A stretch of 64,000 nt of DNA from Flavimarina sp. Hel_I_48 (GCF_000733945.1 NZ_JPOL01000002.1:2791001-2855000), one strand, 5' to 3'. Numbered from the stretch's first letter, positions 44,510 through 54,908 are shown. Program-made: numbers and translations. The notes: generated from the sequence alone by a model not told the origin.

Positions 44510-45921
44510 TGACTTGGACCCTTGATTTTTTTAAAAAAAACAGAGTTTTTAGCGCCGGAGTAATTCTTTTGATCCTTTCCATTACAATTCTCAATAATTC
44601 CTATTTTCATCATGATGGCTATGTATCACCTGATTCGGCGGAATATTTAGCCATAGCTAAAGAGTTGAAAGAAAACCAGTCTGCCTTTTATAAAGTGAAT
44701 CCAGCTATAGGAGATGAGGATATCTTTTTTTCTACTTGGCCACTGGGTTATCCTACAGTTATTGCATTATGTTCAGCACTCACAAGTACTTCTGTATTTG
44801 TAGCGTCTAAAATACTTAACCTGTTTGTATTGATGCTATTTTTATGGTTGTTGAACTATAGATTTAAAGGTGATGCCATATCTTTTTATCCTTTACTTTT
44901 TACAGGTGGTTTCATATATCTTCTAAGCGCAACCTTGTCAGAATTATTTTTTTGCTCAATACTTTTGGGAATTTTTATTTTGCTGGAAAAGCAGTTGTAT
45001 GGAGAATACAAAAATAAATTCTTATATGTTTTGTGTCTTTCAACTTTGGTTCTAATTCTACCTTTGATTAGGTATGTTGGAATATTCCTATTTTTCTTTC
45101 TTTCTCTTTATTGTTTGATTTTAATAAGTAAAAAAAGATACAAAGACTTCTGGCTTCATTCGTGTTCTTTAATTATAGCTGGCGCTTTTTATACAGTTTA
45201 CTTGTATTGTAATATTTATTACACTTCTGAGATCACAGGTATTTCCAGACCTTTTGCTTTAAATTTTTATTTTTTTGAATTTATTAAAGCGCTCTTTGGT
45301 CAAATTATTTTTATTTATCCTGGTTTTTCTTTGTGGGCGATAATATTACAGATTACCATAATTTTTATTTGGTATCTAACTGAGGGAAAGTATTTACCAA
45401 AAATAAGTTTTGGAAAGTTAAGTATGTCAACTAAAGAATCAGGCTTTTTATACATTTCAGCTGGAATTTTGTATTTTCTGTTCATATTTTTTTTGGGATC
45501 GTTGTCTGGATTCAAAAATTATAATTTTAGATTTTTATTTCCAGGGACCTCATTATTTTTTGTTGGAATTGTAATTAATCTAGGATATCAATTTATGTAT
45601 AGAATGTATAAGTTGTTATTAGTTCTTTCTTTCACGTCTATATCTTACAACTCATATCTTCTTCTTAAAACATATCAAAGAACCAGAATGGTGTATAACG
45701 AGAAAGTAGATCATATACTTGGAGAAGCTGAGAAAATTCCTTCAAAAAGTGTTATCATTTTCCCTCCAAAACATTTAAAATATTTGACTCAGAATTTTAT
45801 TTTTTTTGATGGTTATGCACAAAAGGATGAAAATTTATTTATTGAAGAAATTAAAAATTATTATCCTGATTATAAAATCTTCACTTTTAAGGGTGATAAC
45901 CTGTCCAAAAGATTGAAATGA
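44509..45921 (+). CDS. Multi-pass membrane protein, GT-C glycosyltransferase-like
   Basis: The 470-residue protein has about ten predicted membrane helices and a first periplasmic loop with DGYVSPDSAEYLAIAKEL. Its Asp-Ser-Ala-Glu motif resembles the catalytic acidic site of GT-C enzymes (GT39/GT83/ArnT-like), which use polyprenyl-phosphate sugars outside the membrane. The soluble C-terminal 60 residues are short. The DNA is the most AT-rich of the locus, suggesting a separate origin. It could add a side sugar after flipping. The family is assigned by pattern, not by a strong signature. Confidence 0.65.
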   Translation: MTWTLDFFKKNRVFSAGVILLILSITILNNSYFHHDGYVSPDSAEYLAIAKELKENQSAFYKVNPAIGDEDIFFSTWPLGYPTVIALCSALTSTSVFVASKILNLFVLMLFLWLLNYRFKGDAISFYPLLFTGGFIYLLSATLSELFFCSILLGIFILLEKQLYGEYKNKFLYVLCLSTLVLILPLIRYVGIFLFFFLSLYCLILISKKRYKDFWLHSCSLIIAGAFYTVYLYCNIYYTSEITGISRPFALNFYFFEFIKALFGQIIFIYPGFSLWAIILQITIIFIWYLTEGKYLPKISFGKLSMSTKESGFLYISAGILYFLFIFFLGSLSGFKNYNFRFLFPGTSLFFVGIVINLGYQFMYRMYKLLLVLSFTSISYNSYLLLKTYQRTRMVYNEKVDHILGEAEKIPSKSVIIFPPKHLKYLTQNFIFFDGYAQKDENLFIEEIKNYYPDYKIFTFKGDNLSKRLK

Positions 45922-47027
45922 GATTCCTGATTATAAGCCATACCCATCATGAAATTACCGCAAACGGCTTAAGCGCGTATGCACCTTATATCAAAGAGAT
46001 GAACCTGTGGTTGAATCATGTTGAATCTGTTGAAGTAATGGCACCAAAGACGAACAAAAAACTGTCGCTTTCCCTAAAATATGATCGGAAAGACATCGTT
46101 TTTACACCTGTTCCGTCAATCGCCCTAACTTCGGTTTTTGAGGTGTTGAAAACAATACTTGTGTTTCCGCAATTATTCTTCAAAATAGTAAACGCCATGC
46201 GGCGAGCAGATCACATACACTTACGCTGCCCGGGGAATATGGGGTTAATAGGCTGTATTGCACAGATATTTTTTCCGAAGAAAAGGAAAACTGCCAAATA
46301 TGCGGGTAACTGGGATCCAAATGCAAAACAACCCTGGAGCTATCGCCTTCAAAAATATATTTTAAGCAGTGAAAAACTGACAAAAAATATGAGCGCGATC
46401 ATTTATGGGGAATGGCCGCAACGTTCAAAGAACTGTAAAACATTTTTTACCGCAAGTTATTCTGAACATCAACGTACCGAAATAAAACAACGTAAATACG
46501 ATCTGCCGCTGCGTTTCATGTTCGTAGGCGCTCTGGTCGCAGGAAAACGTCCATTATATGCCTTAAAACTTGTTCACGAACTTTTAAAAAATGAAATTCC
46601 TGCTGAATTAAGTTTTTACGGTAGTGGGCCACAAAGTGTTAAACTACAGCATTATGTTCGAAAAAACCAATTGGAAAAGTTCATTTATCTTTATGGCAAT
46701 CAGGATTTCAGAACTCTCAAACAGGCTTACAAAAAAAGTCATTTTCTGATTCTTTCTTCCAAATCAGAAGGCTGGCCAAAAGTGGTGGCAGAAGCTATGT
46801 GGTGGGGTGTTTTACCTGTAGTTACCAGGATTTCCTGTCTGCCCTGGATGCTGGCAGAAGGTGCACGCGGCATATTGATACAGAACAATTTGAAAAACGA
46901 TGTCAAAAGGCTAAAAAAAGAACTGGATAACAAAAATGCGTTACGAACAAAATCGCACAAAGCCCAACTCTGGTCCCGAAAATATACCCTGGAGCTTTTT
47001 GAGGCAGAAATTAAAAAACTGATCTAA
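45918..47027 (+). CDS. Family 4 glycosyltransferase
   Basis: The 369-residue protein has RFLIISHTHHEITANGLSAY at the start, RFMFVGALVAGKRPLYAL at the donor domain, and LSSKSEGWPKVVAEAMWWGVLPV as the E-x7-E donor site. The N-terminal domain includes HLRCPGNMGLIG and YAGNWDPNAKQPWSYR, seen in some exopolysaccharide GT4s. It overlaps the GT-C gene by 4 bases and the next GT4 by one. Confidence 0.88.
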   Translation: MRFLIISHTHHEITANGLSAYAPYIKEMNLWLNHVESVEVMAPKTNKKLSLSLKYDRKDIVFTPVPSIALTSVFEVLKTILVFPQLFFKIVNAMRRADHIHLRCPGNMGLIGCIAQIFFPKKRKTAKYAGNWDPNAKQPWSYRLQKYILSSEKLTKNMSAIIYGEWPQRSKNCKTFFTASYSEHQRTEIKQRKYDLPLRFMFVGALVAGKRPLYALKLVHELLKNEIPAELSFYGSGPQSVKLQHYVRKNQLEKFIYLYGNQDFRTLKQAYKKSHFLILSSKSEGWPKVVAEAMWWGVLPVVTRISCLPWMLAEGARGILIQNNLKNDVKRLKKELDNKNALRTKSHKAQLWSRKYTLELFEAEIKKLI

Positions 47028-48103
47028 TGCGCGTTCTTCAACTTATAGATAGTTTACAAACAGGCGGTGCAGAGCGCATGGCAGTAAACTATGCAAATGC
47101 GCTCGTACATTATATAGAAAAGTCATTTTTATGCACAACCCGGGAGGAGGGACCTTTGCTAAAAGTACTACATACAGAAGTGGGCTATCGTTTTTTAAAC
47201 CGAAGAAAAACCCTGGATTTTAAGGCACTTTTTAAACTGAAAAGATACGTGAAGGAACAGCAGATAGATATTATTCATGCACATGGCACCAGCTTTTTTA
47301 TAGCAGCACTTTTGAAATTAATTTACGCAGATTGCATTGTAGTTTGGCATAATCATTCTTTTGAAGATAAGAATTTAAACTTTTTACAAAGGATTGCGCT
47401 GCGCAGTAGTATTTCTAGTTTTCATACATTATTGTCAGTAAACGAAAATTTAAACAGGTGGGCTCAAAATACGTTAAAACATAAGCGCGCGTATTATATT
47501 AAGAATTTTGTAATCCCACCATCGGAAGATATAAGTGATCACAATCCCTTTCCCGGGATAAAAGGAAAACGGATTGTCTGTGTGGCAAATCTTAGACCGG
47601 TAAAAAATCACGGGATGCTGCTGGATGCATTTAATATGCTTTTGCCAAAATTTCCTGAAGCTACCCTGCATCTTTTCGGTTCTCAGAATAACGATATTTA
47701 CGCTCAAAGTATCCTTGCGATAGCAGAACACGATGTGGAAAACGTTTATTATCATGGGGTCAACGATCAGATGGATGCCATATTACCATTTTTTGATATC
47801 GGGGTGCTCAGTTCAGATTCCGAAGGTTTGCCACTTGCGCTTTTAGAATATGGGCAGGCAGGACTTCCTGTAGTAGTTACTAACGTAGGCCAGTGCAAAA
47901 AAGTCTTGAACGGCCTTGATGGCTGTATTGAAGTGGGTGACACGGAAGCTTTTGTAGAAAAAATATCTGAATATCTTGAGAATTTTGAAGCGGCTAAAAA
48001 AACGGGAAGTGCTTTTCAACGGCAAATTCTTGCTTATTACGGTAGGGATGTTATATTGCCAGAGGTGATATCTATATATGAGGAAGCGCTTAATAAAATA
48101 TAA
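47027..48103 (+). CDS. Family 4 glycosyltransferase
   Basis: The 358-residue protein begins VLQLIDSLQTGGAERMAVNY, a very typical GT4 opening. It continues with IIHAHGTSFFIAALLKL, IVCVANLRPVKNHGML and SSDSEGLPLALLEYGQAGLPVVVT (E-x7-E). The last 26 bases overlap the start of the O-antigen ligase-like gene. Confidence 0.92.
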   Translation: MRVLQLIDSLQTGGAERMAVNYANALVHYIEKSFLCTTREEGPLLKVLHTEVGYRFLNRRKTLDFKALFKLKRYVKEQQIDIIHAHGTSFFIAALLKLIYADCIVVWHNHSFEDKNLNFLQRIALRSSISSFHTLLSVNENLNRWAQNTLKHKRAYYIKNFVIPPSEDISDHNPFPGIKGKRIVCVANLRPVKNHGMLLDAFNMLLPKFPEATLHLFGSQNNDIYAQSILAIAEHDVENVYYHGVNDQMDAILPFFDIGVLSSDSEGLPLALLEYGQAGLPVVVTNVGQCKKVLNGLDGCIEVGDTEAFVEKISEYLENFEAAKKTGSAFQRQILAYYGRDVILPEVISIYEEALNKI

Positions 48104-49445
48104 CAATTTATATATTCGACTCCTGTTGCTTCATGTCTGTATAGGTCTGGGGCTTTATCTCTTTAGGCCCTTAGGGACGATTTATTTTTTGGTTTCGGTT
48201 GTTTATTTTTTGTATTTCATTTTAAAAAATGGGAACGATCATAATCAAACGCTTATTGCAGCTGCGTATATGACAGGTGGTGAGGTAATCTTTAGAATGA
48301 CAAGTACAGTTATTCCCTGGGAGACTGGAAAATATTCGGTTATCTGCTTTTTGCTCATAGGTTTGTTCCTTAGCGGTACCACACGTAAATCTGCTCCTTA
48401 CTGGCTTTATCTCATATTGTTGCTGCCCGGTGTTATTTATGCCGCTACAACCCTTGATCTGGGCACAAATGTGCGTAAAGCGATCATATTCAATTTAAGC
48501 GGACCGGTTTGTCTGGGTATTGCAGCCCTGTACTGCTATGATAGGAGAATTACAAAATTACAGTTGCAATATGTTTTATGGGCTATCGCCATGCCCGTTG
48601 TTGCCATGGGTTCCTACCTGTATTTTTATACTCCGAATACACAGGATGTACTTAACGGGACCTCTTCTAACTTTGCCCTTTCCGGCGGATTCGGTCCTAA
48701 TCAGGTAGCTACAATTCTTGGTCTGGGCATGTTTGCGGTTTTTGTCCAGGTTTTTGTAAATGCTAAGAATAAATGGGTTTTTGGGATCAATCTGTTTGTG
48801 CTCATGCTTCTTACATATAGAGCAATACTGACCTTTTCAAGAGGGGGGGTGCTCACAGCGCTGATTGTTTGTGTTGCATTTCTGTTTAGTTATTTTCAGG
48901 GGATTTCAAAACCTAGAAAATCCACTATTATGGGATATATTACTATGGTAACAGGTGCAATTTTGCTGGTTTGGTTTGTCACTTCAGTAAGAACTATGGG
49001 ACTTATAGACCTGCGCTACGCAAATAAAGATGCCGCGGGAAGGATCAAAGAGAATATTAGCACAGGGCGTTCAGAATTGATAAGTTCAGAATTGAGTTTT
49101 TTCAAGGAAAATCCCATTATGGGCATTGGTGTAGGTAAAACAAGGGAATATCGAGAAGATGTATATGGGATTCTGGCAGCTTCTCATAATGAATTGAGCA
49201 GGTTGCTCTCTGAACATGGTATTTTTGGTTTTGCAGCACTTTTGTTACTCATCTTTGTACCTCTTGCTTATCGGTTGACAAACCGTAAAAACTATTTATT
49301 CTATTCTTTTTTTGGGTTTTGGTTCCTGACCATAAACCACTCATCTATGCGCATTGCGGCCCCAGCTTTTTTATATGCACTGGCACTTATTAATATTGTA
49401 CATGAAAAAAAAGTTACTCTACATAGGGAACAAATTAGCAGCTAA
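48078..49445 (+). CDS. O-antigen ligase/polymerase family membrane protein (Wzy/WaaL-like)
   Basis: The 455-residue protein has about eleven predicted membrane helices and a large periplasmic loop (about 315-375). That loop contains RIKENISTGRSELISSEL and ENPIMGIGVGKTREY followed by AASHNELSRLLSEHG, the Arg/His pattern of the Wzy_C (PF04932) family. In this setting it most likely polymerises lipid-linked repeat units. Ligation to lipid A or protein (as in flavobacterial PglL-like enzymes) is the alternative. It overlaps the next gene by 44 bases. Confidence 0.88.
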   Translation: MRKRLIKYNNLYIRLLLLHVCIGLGLYLFRPLGTIYFLVSVVYFLYFILKNGNDHNQTLIAAAYMTGGEVIFRMTSTVIPWETGKYSVICFLLIGLFLSGTTRKSAPYWLYLILLLPGVIYAATTLDLGTNVRKAIIFNLSGPVCLGIAALYCYDRRITKLQLQYVLWAIAMPVVAMGSYLYFYTPNTQDVLNGTSSNFALSGGFGPNQVATILGLGMFAVFVQVFVNAKNKWVFGINLFVLMLLTYRAILTFSRGGVLTALIVCVAFLFSYFQGISKPRKSTIMGYITMVTGAILLVWFVTSVRTMGLIDLRYANKDAAGRIKENISTGRSELISSELSFFKENPIMGIGVGKTREYREDVYGILAASHNELSRLLSEHGIFGFAALLLLIFVPLAYRLTNRKNYLFYSFFGFWFLTINHSSMRIAAPAFLYALALINIVHEKKVTLHREQISS

Positions 49446-50415
49446 AGGTTATTCTCCCAGTAGCATAGATACTCTGGGAGCCTTATTTGAACAGGAGGGT
49501 TGCATACTATTTTATGCTTCAGCCAGACGAAATAAAATATTTAGACTGGCAGATATGATTTACAAGGTTTTAAAACATCGTAAAACGGTAGATTATGTTC
49601 TTATAGACACGTATAGCACCCATAATTTTTGGTATGCTGTGTTAGTTGCCCAGATGTGCAAAATGCTACATTTGAAATATTTACCCTTACTACGTGGTGG
49701 AAATCTACCTCAAAGGCTTAAAAAATGGCCTAAAACAAGTGAGAATCTGTTTAAAAACGCGTTTTTTAACATAGCACCATCATCCTATTTGCAGAACATT
49801 TTTAAGGAGAGCGGTTTCATTAAGGTTCAATTGATACCCAATACCATTACGTTAGAGAATTATACTTTCAAGGAACGTCAATCTTTGCGTCCTAAAATTC
49901 TGTGGGTGAGGGCATTTGCCGAAATTTATAATCCGTTGCTGGCACTTCAGGTTTTAAAAGAGTTATTAAAGTCGTACCCAGAGGCAAGTTTATGTATGGT
50001 GGGGGCAGATAAAGACGGAAGTTTAGAACATTGTCGAAAATTTGCTGAAAAACACCAACTTCCTGTTAATTTTACTGGTAAATTAACAAAAGCGGAGTGG
50101 ATTTCCCGTTCCGTTAATTTTGATATCTTTATAAACACCACGCATTACGACAATACCCCAGTTAGCGTTATTGAAGCCATGGCACTTGGGCTCCCAGTCA
50201 TAAGTACACGCGTGGGCGGAATCCCGGATTTGTTGACGGATAAAGAAGATGCACTACTTATTGATGATAATGACTGTGAAGGCTTTGTCAAATCCATAAT
50301 TAGTCTTATACAGTCCCCCGGACGAACACTTTTAATGACTAAAAATGCCCGAAAGAAAGCAGAAGGTTTTGACTGGGAAAATGTAAAACTCTTATGGCAA
50401 AATACCCTTAGATAA
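49402..50415 (+). CDS. Family 4 glycosyltransferase
   Basis: From ATG 49402, inside the end of the ligase gene, the product is 337 residues and starts KKKLLYIGNKLAAKGYSPSS. An upstream start at 49354 would put extra residues before this strand and is rejected. KILWVRAFAEIYNPLLALQV begins the donor domain, and TTHYDNTPVSVIEAMALGLPVIST is the E-x7-E site. It is the last transferase before the initiating enzyme. Confidence 0.9.
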   Translation: MKKKLLYIGNKLAAKGYSPSSIDTLGALFEQEGCILFYASARRNKIFRLADMIYKVLKHRKTVDYVLIDTYSTHNFWYAVLVAQMCKMLHLKYLPLLRGGNLPQRLKKWPKTSENLFKNAFFNIAPSSYLQNIFKESGFIKVQLIPNTITLENYTFKERQSLRPKILWVRAFAEIYNPLLALQVLKELLKSYPEASLCMVGADKDGSLEHCRKFAEKHQLPVNFTGKLTKAEWISRSVNFDIFINTTHYDNTPVSVIEAMALGLPVISTRVGGIPDLLTDKEDALLIDDNDCEGFVKSIISLIQSPGRTLLMTKNARKKAEGFDWENVKLLWQNTLR

Positions 50416-50449
50416 AAATATCTATATTTACGATTAAAATCTACTTCCC

Positions 50450-51838
50450 TTGCCCCTTTCAAAAAGTATTCATTTTGATATACCTGAACGCAAGGTTTTC
50501 TTGCGTATTTTTGACCTTCTGTCTGTTTTTTTAGTTTTAATACTTTTAGGGCATATATTTAATTACGCCTATTTTTCACTTAACGGTTCTCAGTGGTCCT
50601 GGCTTTTGACGCTTGGATTGTACCTCATGCTTTTTGGCACTATCTTCGAACTTTATGACCTGCAACGCGCTGCCAGCTTTCAAACGACCCTAAAGAATAT
50701 ACTTCTTACCGTTTCGGTTACATTACTGTTTTATATGCTGACGCCATTTTTCACACCTGTTTTGCCTGCTAATCGTATTCAGATAGTGGTGTTCTTTTCT
50801 GCAATGGTAGTCGCCTTGGTACTGTGGCGGTATATGTACATAACATTATTTTCCGCTCCAAGATTTAATAAACGCGTGCTGGTAGTGGGAAACGCGTTTG
50901 ATATAAAATTGATAGTTAAGAATTTACATGTCGCAGATCCCAATTATAAAGTGATCGGTTATATAAATACCGATAATTCACTCCTTTCTGACGAAAAAGA
51001 AAAATTGAAAATTGTGGACGTGACAGAGCTTGATAAGGCAGTTCGGCGGTATTCGGTTTCTGAAATAGTGGTGTCCAGTGCAGGTAAAGGGGTGAATTTT
51101 GAACTGTATGGCCAACTCATACGCTTGTTGGAAAAAGGATTCAGTATTAGGGAATATACGCAGGTATATGAAGAAATAACGCAGAAGGTTCCGGTAGAAC
51201 ATATGGAACAGGATTTTTATAAATATTTTCCCTTTAGCCGTAGTAATAAAAATAGCCTCTATCTTTTTTTTAACCGAATTTTCAATATGGTTTTCGCCAT
51301 TTTAGGTTCAGTCCTTACGCTATTGCTTATTCCATTTATACTTATGGCCAATTTTATAGCCAACGCAGGGCCGTTGTTCTATCAACAAGAACGTGTGGGC
51401 TTAAACGGAAAAAATTTCAGTATAATAAAATTTAGGACGATGATCAGGAACGCAGAGGCTCATGGCGCCCAGTGGTCACAGAAAGGGGATCGTAGGATAA
51501 CCCGTTTCGGTAAGATTATGCGGAATACCAGACTTGACGAATTGCCCCAATGCCTGAATATTTTAAGGGGGGAAATGAGTTTAATAGGTCCCCGGCCAGA
51601 ACGTCCCGAATTTGTTGAGAAACTTTCTTTAAAAATACCTTTCTATGAGACCAGGCACGTGATAAAACCTGGTCTAACCGGCTGGGCACAAGTGCGCGGC
51701 AGGTACGCTAAGTCTGAACAGGATTCGCTTGAAAAATTGCAATATGACCTCTATTATATCAAGCACAGAAACTTGTTTTTAGATCTCAGCATCCTTTTAA
51801 AAACATGCAGCACCATGATTTATTTTAGGGGTCAATAA
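50450..51838 (+). CDS. Polyprenyl glycosylphosphotransferase (WcaJ/WbaP-type initiating enzyme)
   Basis: The 462-residue inner-membrane enzyme starts glycan synthesis by moving sugar-1-phosphate onto undecaprenyl phosphate. There are four N-terminal helices (about 16-135), a CoA-binding-like Rossmann region (VLVVGNAFDIKLI), one more helix (about 278-305), then the catalytic Bac_transf domain: YQQERVGLNGKNFSIIKFRT, TRLDELPQCLNILRGEMS, LIGPRPERPEF and KPGLTGWAQVRGRY. The start appears to be TTG 50450. Its stop overlaps that of the DUF2254 gene by 7 bases on the other strand. Confidence 0.95.
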   Translation: MPLSKSIHFDIPERKVFLRIFDLLSVFLVLILLGHIFNYAYFSLNGSQWSWLLTLGLYLMLFGTIFELYDLQRAASFQTTLKNILLTVSVTLLFYMLTPFFTPVLPANRIQIVVFFSAMVVALVLWRYMYITLFSAPRFNKRVLVVGNAFDIKLIVKNLHVADPNYKVIGYINTDNSLLSDEKEKLKIVDVTELDKAVRRYSVSEIVVSSAGKGVNFELYGQLIRLLEKGFSIREYTQVYEEITQKVPVEHMEQDFYKYFPFSRSNKNSLYLFFNRIFNMVFAILGSVLTLLLIPFILMANFIANAGPLFYQQERVGLNGKNFSIIKFRTMIRNAEAHGAQWSQKGDRRITRFGKIMRNTRLDELPQCLNILRGEMSLIGPRPERPEFVEKLSLKIPFYETRHVIKPGLTGWAQVRGRYAKSEQDSLEKLQYDLYYIKHRNLFLDLSILLKTCSTMIYFRGQ

Positions 51839-53136
51839 TGCTCTGTAAGACCGCTTTTGTCAAATAGACGTATGACGCGCTGTTTATCAGTTTCATTTTC
51901 TATGGAGTCTTCAATATCCCTTTTAAGTGCAGCAAGTTCAGCTTCTATAACGGCTTTTTTATCCTGGGAAATATCAGGTTCCTGATTGATAAACTGTAAC
52001 GCTTCAATTAACACGTAGCAAACCGCACTATCCTGTTTAGAGTATTGCCGTATAGGTTGTATCAACAGGCGCATCGCTTCATCTGCATCAATTATTTTTT
52101 CGATAACCGTGAGTTTTCTGTCGTAAAATTTTTCTACGGAAATCTGCGGTAACTGTAAAAGTAAACGCAGCAATTGCGTGAGTTTTAAGATGGCATCTAT
52201 GGCCGTCCCGGGATCGTTTATTCCGGGAGACATCGCCTTAACTGCGATTTCCATAAGTTTGATCATTCCGCCTATTCCCTTTTCTCCCTCTAACCGGTCA
52301 GGGGATAAGGTGACGCAAAAATCAAGATTTTCTTTTTGCTCTTCATCCACCTGTTTTTTGATTTTTAAAAGAGGTGCCCCTTTCCAAATATGTTGGTTCA
52401 AGTAAGGGATTATAAATATATCATGGTGCTCTTCTTTTAGTGAATCAAGGAGCAGCGCAGGATCAAAACCCCTGAAATAGCCAGATTTATTACTTTTAAT
52501 AACTGTCCATCCCGTAGTATCTATAGTTTTTAAACCATCTTTAGTCTTCTTCTGTATTTCAAGTTTTTTCATGAGATAATTACTACTTGCGTCTGAAATA
52601 CTGTCCACAATATTTTGAATCTGTATGGCTCTGGAAATATTATGTATGAAATATACAAACAGGCCTATACAAATTACACCCAGTAGCGCAGCAAACATGG
52701 TACTGAGCCCCAGGGAGCTAGAGTCTACACCAGAAGCCCCCAGCGAGATCAGGATAATTATACAATAGGAAAGCGTACCTATATAAACGCCAAGGATGAT
52801 CTGGTGTTTTTTATTAGAGATCAGATCTGGTAGTAATCTTGGGGAAAAATTAGAAGAAGCCTGACTCAACACAGACATTACCATGGTAAAACTGAACACG
52901 GTAAGTGATAGAATACCGCCAATCAATGTTGAGAGTATAGAACGAGCGGTCTCATAATCCTGAATGAAAAAGTAGGGGAGGTTCTTTTTCAATTCCTGTA
53001 TAGGTTCAAAATTTTCTACTTCCAGACCACCAAAGGCAATAAACAAAAATACCAGGGTTATAAGGACAGGGTAAAATGCAATACTATGCAGTACGTTTTT
53101 ATAGGTATTCTTTAAAAATTTAAGTACTATCTTCAT
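51832..53136 (-). CDS. DUF2254 membrane protein
   Basis: The 434-residue protein has four predicted helices in its first 180 residues (for example about 22-38, 65-95, 115-135 and 140-165) and a soluble C-terminal half with GINDPGTAIDAI, a conserved feature of the family. DUF2254 proteins are widespread predicted inner-membrane proteins with no established function. Transcription runs in the same direction as lnt, 155 bases downstream of it. It converges with and overlaps the last polysaccharide gene, so it probably belongs to the flanking chromosome. Confidence 0.87.
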   Translation of the reverse strand: MKIVLKFLKNTYKNVLHSIAFYPVLITLVFLFIAFGGLEVENFEPIQELKKNLPYFFIQDYETARSILSTLIGGILSLTVFSFTMVMSVLSQASSNFSPRLLPDLISNKKHQIILGVYIGTLSYCIIILISLGASGVDSSSLGLSTMFAALLGVICIGLFVYFIHNISRAIQIQNIVDSISDASSNYLMKKLEIQKKTKDGLKTIDTTGWTVIKSNKSGYFRGFDPALLLDSLKEEHHDIFIIPYLNQHIWKGAPLLKIKKQVDEEQKENLDFCVTLSPDRLEGEKGIGGMIKLMEIAVKAMSPGINDPGTAIDAILKLTQLLRLLLQLPQISVEKFYDRKLTVIEKIIDADEAMRLLIQPIRQYSKQDSAVCYVLIEALQFINQEPDISQDKKAVIEAELAALKRDIEDSIENETDKQRVIRLFDKSGLTEHY

Positions 53137-53291
53137 TAAAAGTCGACTTTCTATTTTAAACGTATTTGTATATAAACTCTCAGATGACGCTGTTTATCAT
53201 TTAGTATTTCCTGAAAAAAGCGCATATTATGAGCAAAAACGCCTTAATTTCGGTTGAAAATAGTGGTTTTTTGTCGGTTTTCAGATAATTA

Positions 53292-54908
53292 CTAACGCAA
53301 TGTTAGTGCTTTCTTCTTCTTGAAAAAAGAAAGCAGGAGTATTACGAAGGCAGGGATTAGGGCAATTTTTGGTATAAAATTGCCATATTTAGTATAGAAG
53401 GTTAAAGTGGCATTTTTATTTAATGTTCCTTTTAAAGTTCCACGTTTTCCATAACCCAGTTGATCTGTGATCTTTCCGGTTTGATCTATAAAGGCGGAAA
53501 TACCGGTGTTTGCACTCCGCGCGACACTGCGCCTGTTTTCAATGGCGCGCAGCCTCGCATAATTAAGGTGCTGCTTGTGGCCCTGTGTTTCGCCCCACCA
53601 GGCGTCGTTTGTAATGATGGCCAGAAATTGGGCGCCGTTGCGTACATAACCGGTGACAAATTCACCGTAAACGGATTCATAGCAAATAACCGGCGCAACA
53701 TGAGAATGGTCTGATCCCTCAAAAACGGTACGGTCCAGCTGCTTTGTTTTCATGGACACAGTCCCGCCAAGGTCTATCATTATATTTCCCAGCAACGGTT
53801 TCAAAGTACTTTGATAAGGAAAGTTTTCCACACCTACCACAAGCTTGCTCTTATGATAAATCTGGCTGCTATCGCTTTTGTTCAGCAATACTGCCGAATT
53901 GTAAAAATCACCCCATACGGTATCGCCCACGCGATCCCTACCCAGAAAATTACTGGTGGGCAAGAGGTCTTTTCTGTCCTTATGGAAATTATAGAACTGT
54001 ATCCCGGTAAGAAAGTTAAGATTAGGGTATTTTTTTAGAAAAAGCTGCGCCTTTTCTTTTTCGCGGGAATAATCAAAAGTGTTGAGTGTTGTGCCAAAAC
54101 CCTCTGCAAGTACGGTCTCAGGGGCTATAAGATAATTGGTGTTATCGTCTACCGCTTTGGCGGCATCCTCATATAAAAGAGTTGCTATGCGCTCATTTGT
54201 AATATTGTATTTCTCTTTGTAAGGATCAATATTAGGCTGAAGGAGCACGATTTCTTCGGGATCTTCCTCTTCGGAATAATTGTTTAATATAAATTGAGAA
54301 ACAATGATAGGAACCGCAATAAGACTTATAAAACAGGCAATTACATAATAAAATGGTCTTCTATTTTCCTGACTAAAAAAACGATTTATGGTAAAAAACA
54401 GCAAAATATTTGTCGCCCAGATCCATAAACTTCCTCCAAATGTGCCTGTGTATTCATACCATTGTATCCAGCTTGTTGAGGTCGCAAATCCATTACCAAG
54501 GTTTAGCCATGGCCAGGAAAATTCCCAGTGTAGGTGCATCCATTCAAAAAGCATCCACAGCGAGGAAAGAAAAACAAGGCTGGGAATAGCCGATAGCCGC
54601 TGGCGCACAAAAAAATAAATACGCCATACCAGTGTCATAAGTAGAGCATTGGCGAGTACGGCAAACCACATCCCAAAAGGTGTAGAAAAGTAGAGCCAGT
54701 TTGTCGTGATAATATTAAATATGAAAAAGCTTATATACGCAAGGCCCAGTACTTTCCACCCTTTTTTATCCTTTGTGGAATTCTTAATTTCTTCAGTAGC
54801 GAATAACAGGGGCACAAATGCGAAAAATAATAAAAAAGCAAAACCATACGTAGGCCACGCCATAGCGAGAAGAAAGCCAGATACTAAAGCCAAAAGCAGG
54901 TTTTTCAT
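53292..54908 (-). CDS. lnt: Apolipoprotein N-acyltransferase
   Basis: Lnt adds the third acyl chain to lipoproteins in the inner membrane. The 538-residue protein has an N-terminal block of membrane helices (1-205) and a nitrilase-fold domain (about 215-500), with a final helix near 515. The catalytic triad is readable: Glu264 in APETVLAEG, Lys353 in YHKSKLV and Cys409 in VICYESVYG. WPWLNLGNG (about 132-140) is another conserved segment. It serves the many lipoproteins of this cell type, such as the OmpA and YceI proteins here. Confidence 0.95.
   Translation of the reverse strand: MKNLLLALVSGFLLAMAWPTYGFAFLLFFAFVPLLFATEEIKNSTKDKKGWKVLGLAYISFFIFNIITTNWLYFSTPFGMWFAVLANALLMTLVWRIYFFVRQRLSAIPSLVFLSSLWMLFEWMHLHWEFSWPWLNLGNGFATSTSWIQWYEYTGTFGGSLWIWATNILLFFTINRFFSQENRRPFYYVIACFISLIAVPIIVSQFILNNYSEEEDPEEIVLLQPNIDPYKEKYNITNERIATLLYEDAAKAVDDNTNYLIAPETVLAEGFGTTLNTFDYSREKEKAQLFLKKYPNLNFLTGIQFYNFHKDRKDLLPTSNFLGRDRVGDTVWGDFYNSAVLLNKSDSSQIYHKSKLVVGVENFPYQSTLKPLLGNIMIDLGGTVSMKTKQLDRTVFEGSDHSHVAPVICYESVYGEFVTGYVRNGAQFLAIITNDAWWGETQGHKQHLNYARLRAIENRRSVARSANTGISAFIDQTGKITDQLGYGKRGTLKGTLNKNATLTFYTKYGNFIPKIALIPAFVILLLSFFKKKKALTLR

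Noticed and set aside
46180..46383. Small minus-strand frames inside the glycosyltransferase genes
   Set aside because: All lie opposite strong coding sequence and have no signal, motif or spacing of their own.
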